Shown here piece after piece: positions 32,997 to 42,428 of a stretch of DNA of 64,000 bases. The notes beneath the pieces are model-generated. The model was given only the letters and a program-made list of their open reading frames with translations. It had not been told where the DNA came from and ran no database searches. The stretch is taken from contig WNNJ02002886.1 in assembly GCA_012934845.2 (NCBI GenBank), forward strand, positions 59,604-123,603. The letters run 5' to 3'. Origin of the DNA: Pomphorhynchus laevis. Taxonomy: Eukaryota > Acanthocephala > Palaeacanthocephala > Echinorhynchida > Pomphorhynchidae. The position numbers were made by a program, and so were the translations under genes. Within the stretch, counting starts at the first letter, position 1. Each line of letters begins with the position of its first letter.

Positions 32997-33480
32997 TTGA
33001 CTGTCTTTTGTTTTTACTTTCTTTATATTGCCTTTATTGCATATATTGTTGTCCCTGAATGAGCCTGCGCGCTTATTTTTTGGTCTATAATAATATCACC
33101 TGATTTTTTAGTTAATAACCTCTCAGATTTAATCTGAGTGGACATGGACGTTGCTTGTCGCGGAAATACACGTCTTTTCATCTCTCCGCAGTGTTTAGCA
33201 GCCGCGTGGTTCAAATGTGGAACATTCTCTCAATGGAAATTGTGATGGCCACTAATCGGATGACTTTTAAGGATCTCCTTAAAACAAGTTGAAGGACAAT
33301 GTGGACGCGCTCTTAATTTTTTGACTGTCTTTTTTGTTCTTACTTTCTTTATATTCCCTTTTTACATATTGTGATGATCCTGTATGAGCCTGCGCTCTCT
33401 ATATTAGTGATCTTTAGTAATAATATCACATGTTTTATTAGTTAATAACCATTTCATAATCTTAATCATAGCTTAAATAT
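32997..33480 (+). mobile_element. 3' end of another LINE with its 3' UTR repeated
   Basis: 33130-33290 reads SRKYTSFHLSAVFSSRVVQM, WNILSMEIVMATNRMTFKDL, LKTS, the R-V-V-x-x-W-N-x-L and F-K tail of CR1/L2-like RTs. The following UTR (33321-33440, with GACTGTCTTTT, CTTTCTTTATATT and GAGCCTGCGC) is repeated upstream at 32997-33095, so a second, nearly lost copy precedes it with a spacing of about 324 bases. Confidence 0.6.
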
Positions 33481-33499
33481 CACGGTATTGCTTGTCCTC

Positions 33500-34160
33500 G
33501 TTTCAATATACAGCCTTGAATTTTTGAATGTTCTTGTATTGTAGCTGATCGTATTTTGAGTATAAATCGATATAATTTAAATTTTTACTTTCAAATTATG
33601 TTGAGTTGGCAAATAAGTTCGCTAATTCTATTTAATTAATTATTCAGTAATTCTATTTTTTGAAATATTTTTGTAATTCATAAAAATTAGGTTTTGGGTA
33701 AGTTAATTTTTGTTTAATTTCAGATTATTTAATGTAATATGAAATTGCATAAAGCATTACTATGATAGATTAATTAGAAACCCTTTCTGCGACGCTCAGG
33801 ATTGATATGTAATTAAATAATGGAAATATTAACATCAAAGAAATATTTAGAATGAACGATTAATAAATAATATTTTGAACAAACATTTTGTCGATTTGAG
33901 AATTGACAGCTGATGTTGAATATTTCTATACCACTACAAAGTGTGGCAAATGCATTTTTAGGAAAACCGCAGTTATAATGCCTTGGTTTTGGTCATGTCA
34001 CAACAGCAGAATCAACAAATTACCATTTTCGCGGTTTTGCTTGTAAAACCGCGAAAGACAATGAACAGTGAGAAAGAAGATCTGCAAGCTCGCTAAAGAA
34101 CATACGTAAGGGGCAGCTGAGCCTGGACGGTATACAATCACAACTTCCAGAGTGAAAGGA
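33500..34160. other. Spacer, AT-rich, with one perfect hairpin
   Basis: No gene called. The hairpin at 34027-34056 is listed separately. Confidence 0.45.
34027..34056. repeat. Perfect hairpin, 12-base arms
   Basis: TTTCGCGGTTTT, loop GCTTGT, then AAAACCGCGAAA. It is GC-rich for its surroundings. Confidence 0.9.
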
Positions 34161-34346
34161 GTTGATGATCTGCATATTAGCAATTCGGAAGAAGTGAAAC
34201 GGATGTTAGCATTAATTTTACGTAGAGACGTTTGGTGACGAGCAATGGCAACGATACCGCCATGGTTAGAAGCAGCAGATGTGGAAGAGACAATTGAATT
34301 AGCTGATTATTTTATTGATTTACAAATCAATGACTTATTTATTTAA
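34161..34346 (+). pseudogene. Unrecognised coding-like segment with one TGA
   Basis: One frame reads VDDLHISNSEEVKRMLALIL, RRDVW, TGA at 34236-34238, RAMATIPPWLEAADVEETIE, LADYFIDLQINDLFI and stop. The acidic, helix-forming composition is unlike the AT-driven background. I do not recognise it. It could be the last exon of a host gene, a pseudo-exon or an element end. Confidence 0.35.
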
Positions 34347-34969
34347 CATAATTTTTGTTTTTATACCATTGTAGGCAAAATATAAAGTTTAATGTAGAAA
34401 TAAATATATTTTTAAGATGTTGTTTCAAAACATCCCAAATGTAACCCTCAAACGAATCTTATAAATTCATATCAGTTTGCTCGAAGACTGTTGATACATG
34501 GAGTTGCTGTGCGTGCTATTGCAAATCCTAAATAATAAAAATAGTAGTGAAACTTAATATATTTGAAATTTTCATCAAGTTTATCAAAATCGAAAATTAT
34601 ATTTCGCTAGCTACTGCTAGTATCATCCGAAAAATACAAGACGAGTTGTTTATTAAATTGATAAGCAAGTTGATGAACAAATTGTGCTGATTTGCTAATG
34701 ATGAAAATCATTGTTTTATGTATAAATGTATATATATTTACATATATAAATATGTATAAATATAAAAACCTGATATTTGATAACTTAGCAGTTCCTCCTG
34801 ATGACATCTAATTTTATTCTTATACATTAGTTGTTATTTATTAGTCATTTCATTAAAACTTGACTTTTATTTCAAATTTTAATTTTAAATTTTAGCTTGA
34901 TATAAGTTATATGAAATCTTATATATTATTAAGTTATAAGCTTATATATTATTAAGTTATTAAGCGTCC
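34347..34969. repeat. AT-rich spacer including a copy of repeat R
   Basis: The R repeat (TTATTAGTCA, then a TTTTATTT..AAATTT..TTTTAAATTTTAGCTTGATA track) lies at 34833-34925. The rest is A/T tracts. Confidence 0.55.
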
Positions 34970-35945
34970 TAAACGTATCTATCGATGAACGAGCCTGGCG
35001 CCAGACGACTCTTCCGATTAAATTGGGGGGGGCGTGAGGTCAGAGGAGGTAGCTATCCTAGCTTTTGTCGCGTCGATTCGTGTCAATCACGATGAAGTAA
35101 AGATCATCCTCCCCGTCGGTGGTCCCGTCAACCAACCTTGCTTATCATATCTTTCTGCCGCGGCTATTAGTTTGTGGGAGTACTGCTTCTTAGAGGAAGC
35201 TCCAGTGGACCAAAGCCTTTAATCAAATGGACCATTCCATATTTTGCGTTGCAGCGCACAGCTCTTTTACGAAGTGCGGAAGATGATCTTGATCGTGCTA
35301 GATTACTGTCACTCCACAACGAGCTTCCAGGATCTTTGCTGGAAGCTATACCTTCCAAATCTTTCTATACAGACTGATGATAGATCTTTCGAGCAGGCGA
35401 TCTCTCTCCGTTTCGGTCAGCTGCACAATGCGGCTGTCAGATGTGATTGCACGTCGAATTCTGATATTCTCCACGCACTGGATTGTCGACACGTTAGTTC
35501 AAGATTTTCGCGTCACACCGCAGTCAACAACCTGCTTCAGTCCGCCTGATATCTGTCGGGTACCCCTGCAGGCTGAAACCAATCGGATTATCGCGATCGG
35601 ACGGTAAGCGCCCTGATGGAACTACATTAGTCTCGTGGACCAGCGGTAAGCGCCTGATATGGGACTTTACGTGCCCAAGCTGGGGCGCACATTTTTTACA
35701 GGGCCCAGGCACCGTTGCAAGCATCGCGGAAGAGTGCAAATGAGCAAAATATGCATGCTTGGACCCATTTACGATAATGTTTCAACCATTGCCATTCGAC
35801 ACCCTGGGTTGCCCTGTCCTAGCAACATTTTAATTTCTCAAGGACTTAGGCCGACGCCTATCGAGAGCAACAAGAGATTTCAGAGCTGGTCGATATTTGA
35901 CTCAGAGAATAGGCATCGCTATTCAGCTCGGAAACGCGGCATGCT
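34970..35945 (+). mobile_element. RT-type element C-terminal module with restriction-like nuclease (element E)
   Basis: It reads, across frames, RAWRQTTLPIKLGGGVR, then AILAFVASIR, ADDRS-like middle region SIQTDDRSFEQAISLRFGQL, CDCTSNSDILHALDCRHVSS (Cys-Cys-His-Cys finger), RFSRHTAVNNLLQSA, a degenerate PDG-TLVSWTSGKRLIWDFTCP and DLGRRLSRATRDFRAGRYL, QRIGIAIQLGNAACLL. This set is the C-terminal region of a known group of invertebrate RT proteins whose PD..WD block looks like a restriction-like endonuclease. An 8-G run at 35025-35032 sits at a frameshift. The RT itself is lost. Confidence 0.65.
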
Positions 35946-36223
35946 TATTGGAATCTTCTATGCTTTAGATTTTGCTGATTTATTTTTGATTCAAATTATC
36001 GATTGTAGTTATAATTAATTAAATTAGTTATTATTTTATTATTTTATTTAATAAAATAATATTATTGGCTAGCCGCTGCTAGTAACATAAAGTTATCATA
36101 CTAATATAAAATATATATTTTGTATAGATTGTTCAGTATAGGATCATAACTATCGATTGAAATTGGGACCATATATTTTGTATATAGTATAGTTAATACA
36201 GTATATTGAGTTGATAAAAAAGG
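35946..36223. other. AT-rich spacer
   Basis: No gene. A short motif GCTAGC(C)GCTGCTAGTA near 36070 resembles one near 34606 on the other side of element E. Confidence 0.45.
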
Positions 36224-36394
36224 TTGATTAAAGCTACTTACAAATTGATATACATGCAATAAATAACATACAGATCAAGGATCAACATTTACAACGATTA
36301 CTGAAGACAACAATCATTACTGTTCAATATTCTTGATCAGTAACTACTAACATAGCTACTTACAATTCAATTGCTGAAACTAATTATAATTAAT

Positions 36395-37657
36395 ATGGGG
36401 AAACGGAGGAAAACGACAAAATCGACTGTGAATGATAATGGATCCCAGCATTATGTAGAGTGTTCCATGGCAGATTGTTCTGTGTGGAATACTGTTTGGC
36501 TACCTCTTCGTCTTCCTTCAAATTTTCTAGATAGAGATTTTCTATGAGGATTCTGTTCAGCATCTCTTCGTAAAGAATTGATAGTTTCGAAGAATGATCA
36601 ATCGTCTATCAGCCATGACAATTCAAATAGTATCGTTTGTGACAAAGATGTTAGTGAAATACAATTCGAACGAAACTGTGGCAGACATGGAAAAGAACAA
36701 TTATTATCATCAAATGAAGAAAGCGGTCGATTTACAGACAATTCCCAAACATTGCAAGAGCAACACGTTGTCACAGATTTCCTGCAAATCGAAAGTGAAT
36801 CATTAAATTGAACATCGAACTTATTAATCAATAGATCATCACCGATTATAGAAAATAACAGTTTGGACAATGGCAATCTTATCAATAACGGAAATTTGGA
36901 TAGTGGAAACCTACAACGATCGTACAGTAAATCCGATATCAATTCAAGCTTCTCAGCATCTCTTACTTATCCAGATGTATTTACTGATCCAATCAATGCT
37001 TATTCACTTAAGCGCTCTACATATGTTAACATTCTGGGTCAGTCAGAGGAAGTTTCTCTTAATCACAAAGATTCAAATCAATTCGAGTTATTCGCAAATG
37101 TTATACCTTATATATGCCAAATAACTGGAGTCATTGATAGATCTCCACATAATCTTGATGGAAAATCAGTGATTTCCTCTGAGCAGCACTTTTCCCGCGT
37201 ACGCAAATATCATGATCCTTCTCGCACTATCGTTTTCACTAATATACCTGAATCTATGTCGGTCAACATACAACATAAATTAGATGAAGACTTATCCAAA
37301 GTTCGTGCGATACTATCAACCATTTTGGTTGCGTCACCGAAAGAGGTCACGTCCAAAATTAAATTATTAGCTTTGTTTCAAATTGGTAAAAAGCAGAATA
37401 ATCATCCTAAATTATTAAAAGCAATTTTTACCGACGCAGCAGCTGCCAAAACTATTTTGAGCAACTCCTATCATCTTAAAGGTTATCCCGTTAGATTACT
37501 AAATGATCTTGACAAGTTTGAACGTGAACGTCTTCGGGAGGTTAGACAATTATTGAGATCGCGCTTAGATGCAGGAGAAACAAACTTAAGAATTCGGAAT
37601 TTTCAAATTGTGCGACGAGGGACTCGCTTGAATTGGACTCCGCTGTTTGTGGATTAG
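36395..37657 (+). pseudogene. B6 ORF1, single frame with two TGA stops
   Basis: From MGKRRKTTKSTVNDNGSQ the frame stays the same to 37657 (about 420 codons), interrupted only by TGA at 36545-36547 and 36809-36811. The PHD-like block is VECSMADCSVWNTVWLPL..FLDRDFL-stop-GFC; the first TGA replaces the Cys (TGT) seen at that place in B2. The middle is Asn/Ser-rich. The C-terminal part, TIVFTNIPESMSVN to LRIRNFQIVRRGTRLNWTP, is the best preserved ORF1 C-terminus in the window and defines the family. Confidence 0.85.
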
Positions 37658-37812
37658 ATTTAGCTCCTCTCGTCGCTTCTAGCTTATCCAACATACGTAT
37701 TACAAATACATGTGATTACTTAGACGACATTGTTTATCATCAATCACCGTTGTGGTCTGCTTTGGCGAAAGCCAATAGTGCTAACAGTTAGGGAAATAGC
37801 ACATGTACTTCA

Positions 37813-39838
37813 ATGGGCTCCAGTTCTGTGATCTTGTATACTAACGCACGCAGTCTTCTTAATAAAATTCACGAATTGAAGCAACGTATTCAATATTCCC
37901 AGCCCTTGTTAATCGCAATAACAAAAAGCTGGCTTCACTCCGATATATCTAATCACGAGATTGAAATAGCTAATTATTCTTCTTATCGTGTCGATAGGAC
38001 CGGAAAGAGAGGAGGTGGGGTAATTTTATATTTACATAATAGTGTAGCGTTTATGACCTTAAGTGCCAAGTCTGAAGGTGGTACAGAAACACTATGGAGC
38101 GATATATTACTGTCCGGTCATGTGTTAGTTACTATTGGTCTTATATATCGTAGTCTAAGAATGGATGTTTGTTCCATAGTTGATACATTATTAAAGTTTG
38201 GATCCCGTAGTACTGTGGTAGTAGTGGGCGATCTAAATATGCCTTCTATAGACTGAACTAACCACATATGCTTAGATAACAATAATTCTTCATCAGCATT
38301 CCTTGATACTATCAATTTTCTTAATCTAACGCAACATGTCTCAATGTTTACTCGTTCCTCTGGAGACCATCAATCTTTGCTTGATATTTGTCTTACTTCC
38401 GATAAATATTTGGTCACTGGTATAACATATTTGGATACTTCAGGCAGCTCTGACCATTCTGTTATTCGCTTTAATACAACCTTATCCAATATATTGTCAA
38501 AACCTGAGTTTTCATGTATGCCAGTACAATGTTTCAAAACCAATTTCAGTTTAGTACGTCAATCCCTTCTCGGTACAAATTGGTATGATCCATTGATTTT
38601 TGGAGTTGAATCATCTTGGCAACAATTTGAAACCCTAATGATATCGCTCCTTCTACGTTTCTCACCTCGTAAGGTAGCAACTGCCCGTGCACGCACAAAT
38701 CCTTGGTTTGATAAGAAGCTTTAGGAGGCATTGAGATCCAAGAAGCAAAAATTCGTAAGGTATAGGAATGAAAAAACTGATTATAGGTCATTTAAAAAGT
38801 GTCGGAATCATTTTACATATCTCAAGAGACTTAAAAAGCGGCAATTTGAACAAGTACTGGTAGGAAAGTAAGCCAACAATCCTAACATATTATTTTAATA
38901 TGCAAATTTTAAAAGTAATGTTCGACCTTCTAGCTTTATCATTGGAAACAATGGACGCACTCTAGTAGTTCATTTAGATATTGCTACTGCATTTTGTAAA
39001 TTTCTCGTATCATCTGCTACTTCTCTTCGTTTAGAAATTACTCGTATTAATCCGTCAATTTTTGATATTCTTCACTTGTTCACAGTTCAAGATGTTATGA
39101 AAGAGTTTAGACGACTGAAACCGTCGGGCTCGATTTGCCCAGATTTACTTCCCTCAATATATCTGAAGAATCTTCATGATGTCATTGCTGCGCCTTTATA
39201 TAGGATATTTATAGCATCATTATATTACGGTATAGTCCCGAATGCATGAAAACGCTCTATCATTATGCCGCTTCATAAGAAATATGATCGATCATGTGTA
39301 GATAGCTACCGACCGGTTAGTTTAACCTCTGTATCGTGTCGTGTATTAGAGAGATTACTTTATCGGATAATCAGTAACTACCTAGAATCATACAGGTTAC
39401 TTTCTACTAATCAGCACGGATTCCGTAAAAACTGTTCCACAGTAACCAACCTTTTATTGGCACAGGAAAGTTAGGTTTTATAGTGGATGAGGGGTATGCT
39501 GTATATACCATATTTTTTACTTCTCAAAAGCATTTGATCATGTACCCCATGATAAGTTGATTATGAAGATGGGTGCATTAAACACCAATCCAATTATCAT
39601 TCGTTGGATATGCAACTTTCTTTCTGGTCGCACATACCAAATCGCCATTCACGGTACTCTTTCCGAGCATTATCCAGTTTATGCCGGTGTCTCGCAAGGG
39701 TATGTATTGGGTCCTCTGCTGTTTTGTATTTTCATCAACGATCTTCCCAGTGTAATAAGTTCGCATTCATTATTATTTGCAGACGATTTAAAAATTTGGA
39801 GAGCCATCAAGTCGGATTATGATCGAAACATTCTTTAG
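37813..39838 (+). pseudogene. B6 ORF2: endonuclease and RT, broken
   Basis: Endonuclease: VILYTNARSLLNKIHELK, ITKSWLHSDI, DRTGKRGGGVILYL, VVGDLNMPSID then TGA (38254-38256) at the expected Trp, SLLDICLTSDK and SGSSDHSVIRF. Linker to a TAG at 38722-38724. RT: KPSGSICPDLLPSIYLKN region, SYRPVSLTSVSCRVLERLL (from 39265), QHGFRKNCSTVTNLL, a damaged motif A near 39515, [13 protein letters not shown] and [13 protein letters not shown] (FADD box), ending 39838. The thumb resumes after the A insert. Confidence 0.85.
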
Positions 39839-39896
39839 TCATATATTGACAGATGGGGGATGAACATAAACCTACAGGAAATGGAAATCCACTTTT

Positions 39897-40147
39897 CCCC
39901 ATGACAGACAGGAAGTTTGAAATTTTGTAAACTTTATTCAGAACTTCGATATCATTTTCCTCTGGATGCGGAGGAAGATTGTTCACTTTGACAGATGCTA
40001 GAATGGGTTTACAGTGAATCGAACCCAGATGTTTCAGATTTGAATCGAAGAAGATATCATAGTCCTTCGCAATATCAGAGGTTGCGAGGGAAATTTCTAT
40101 TTCCGATTCATGAAATTTGACTGAATTGAACAGGATTTGGTTGTTGG
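39897..40147 (-). mobile_element. Family A gag fragment embedded in B6
   Basis: On the minus strand: ILFNSVKFHESEIEISLATS, SIHCKPILASVKVNNLPPHP, NDIEVLNKVYKISNF. This is the middle of family A ORF1 (compare IIFNSVKLYETELKISFTTS in A3 and LFNAIKYYESEIKISF in A1). Neither a 5' nor a 3' end of A is present. Confidence 0.85.
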
Positions 40148-40159
40148 CACACTTATCGG

Positions 40160-40660
40160 GGATCGAGTGATTAAAGTGGTTTCGAGCTATAAAGATCTTG
40201 GCGTATTGATAACGGATGATTTCTCCACTCGCCAAAATACTGAGTACATTTGTTCGAAGGCCATGCGTATGGTTGGTTTCTTTCGCCAATGATTCAGCTA
40301 TGTGAGTCCACATTCTTTTAGAGTTGTTGCAAACGCCTTTGTACTAAGCCATTTGTTATATGCTTCTCAATGTTCATACCCTCGAACCAGAGATGAGATT
40401 ACTCGACTTGAGAAGGTACTACGTAGGGAAACAAAATTAGTGCATTCTTTGAGAGAACTTCCTTACTAGGACCGTCTTCGGTCTTTAAATATGCAGTCGT
40501 TATGTGATATTCGTGACTCGCGGGATCTTGTCTTGTATAGGAGATATTTCACAATAAACACCATGTGTTGCGTGAGCTCTTCAACATTCGATCAACTTGA
40601 GCTTTGCGAGGTCACTCGTTTTATCTTAGTCGCCGACAAATAGTAATTCTAGGACGATTC
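40160..40660 (+). pseudogene. B6 RT thumb region after the A insert
   Basis: Plus-strand reading GDRVIKVVSSYKDLGVLITD, DFSTRQNTEYICSKAMRMVG, FVLSHLLYASQCSYPRTRDE, RLEKVLRRETKLVHSLRELP, with stops. This is the post-YADD part of family B RT (compare YKDLGVWVCADLS in B4). Confidence 0.8.
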
Positions 40661-40856
40661 AATTTGAACAACGAATAATAAATTAATGGAATCGTTTAAG
40701 CGATGATATTGTAAATTCGGCAACTCGTGAGCTCTTTAAAGGACAGATTATTTTAAATTGTTGACTATTTGTTTTTGTTTTTCTCTTTTTCTTTTATTTT
40801 TACTATCGATTTGTCAACAACTCTGAGCTATGCTCGTAACGTTGTCTACATAATAA

Positions 40857-42140
40857 TATTAATTTTTAGTCAATTCATAAAAGTTGACTTTTATTTAAAA
40901 TTTCAATTTTAAATTTTAACTTGATATAAATGTAAATATTGTTCAGAATTACATTTGAGTCAAATTTAATCTTTATCTAGTGAGTCATCCCCGAGAAAAA
41001 ATACACAAATTGTTTTTTAACCAATATTTCGGCTATCTGAGCAGTCAACTTCAAAGGATTGTGTATATTATCTATCAAATTTAAACAAATTTGAGAGATA
41101 ATATACATAATCCTTTCAAGACGGCTGCTCGGACAATTATTTATTTTTATTTTTAATTTATATATCGTATAAAATACGTATACTCAATTATCTGATGTTA
41201 TTTGTTCTACTGACATGCTCTTTTGACCTGTGGACTTTGTTTTCCCGATAATTTCTCTTTCAGAGACACTGGAGCAATGTATTATTGATACGGCATTATT
41301 ATTTTATGCTAATTTATAAAAAAATACAAATTGTTTTTTAACCAATATTTCGGCTATCTGAGCAGTCAACTTCAAAGGATTGTGTATATTATCTATCAAA
41401 TTTAAACAAATTTGAGAGATAATATACATAATCCTTTCAAGACGGCTGCTCGGACAATTATTTATTTTTATTTTTAATTTATATATCGTATAAAATACGT
41501 ATACTCAATTATCTGATGTTATTTGTTCTACTGACATGCTCTTTTGACCTGTGGACTTTGTTTTCCCGATAATTTCTCTTTCAGAGACACTGGAGCAATG
41601 TATTATTGATACGGCATTATTATTTTATGCTAATTTTCAAGCAAGTCAGATTATTTATTTTTTGTTTATATTTCTTATAATGAAAAAGATGAATTAAGAA
41701 AATATTATTACAATATAAAATATTCAATATGTAAATCAACAAAATATTATTAAAAATATTAATATTATTTTTTATATTATTTTAATATTACATTACAATA
41801 TATAAATCAACAAAATATGATTAAAAACATTACTATTATTTATTTATATACTTCTTTTAATGTAGCACTTATTCATGACCGCTATTTATTATTCTGATAC
41901 ATCGTCTGTTATTTATTAGTCAATTCATAAAAATTGATTTTTATTTTAAATTTTAACTTAATATAAATATAGAATAATATATAAAGAATAATAGCACATT
42001 CTCTATTCAATACATTAGGAAATCAGATAACATCTAATTCCTGATGAACTCTAATCCTTACTCTGATACATAGTATGTTATTTATTAGTCAATTCATAAA
42101 AATTGATTTTTATTTTAAATTTCAATTTTAAATATTAACT
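40857..42140. repeat. Dispersed AT-rich repeat R, copies at 40857, 41909 and 42078
   Basis: Each copy begins TTATTAGTCAATTCATAAAA, followed by TTTTATTTTAAATTTCAATT and TTTTAA(C)TTGATATAAA. Copies are at 40857-40935, 41909-41970 and 42078-42140; related ones at 34833-34925 and 54139-54215. Downstream of several copies a TATACGTATACTCAGTTATC-like block recurs (near 41165, 42245, 54290), suggesting both ends of a non-autonomous element. Confidence 0.7.
41006..41637. repeat. Tandem duplication, 2 x 321 bases, each with a long hairpin
   Basis: 41006-41326 and 41327-41637 are essentially identical. Inside each is an inverted repeat: in copy 1, 30-base arms at 41053-41082 and 41087-41116 with a 4-base loop and two mismatches, extended outward with lower identity (CTGAGCAG..TTCAAAGG against its complement). 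The near identity indicates a recent duplication, or an assembly artefact. Confidence 0.9.
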
Positions 42141-42428
42141 TCATAAATCATATAAAATATTATATAAAATTATTAATTATTATTTTATTATTTATTATTT
42201 TAATATTTAATTTTTATTTAGCATTATTTTTAATTTATAAATAATACTATATACGGATACTCAGTTACATGATCTGATACTACTAATAATAACTACTAGT
42301 ATTATTTAATTATCACTACTAGTATTAATTTTTGTAATTAATTTGAAAAATATAGTGTCTGAAAAATAACAACCAATAAAAATAATAACAGTGTCACAAG
42401 AAGTTCGTAAAGGCCCTGGAAATTCATC
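42141..42428. other. AT-rich spacer
   Basis: Contains the 3' flank of element D. No gene. Confidence 0.5.

Larger units (their letters stand above)
36224..40855 (+). mobile_element. LINE family B, near full-length mosaic copy B6
   Basis: The 5' end TTGATTAAAGCTACTTACAA (36224) matches B2. It has ORF1 in one frame, endonuclease and RT with several stops, and the 3' loop GAGC-TAT-GCTC (40825-40835) followed by ATAATAATATTA. A piece of family A gag on the opposite strand (39897-40147) sits inside the RT C-terminal region. The bases between the RT and the gag piece are damaged. Confidence 0.87.

Noticed and set aside
40991-41640. Long terminal repeats of an LTR retrotransposon
   Set aside because: The two 321-base copies are adjacent with nothing between, so they are a tandem duplication.
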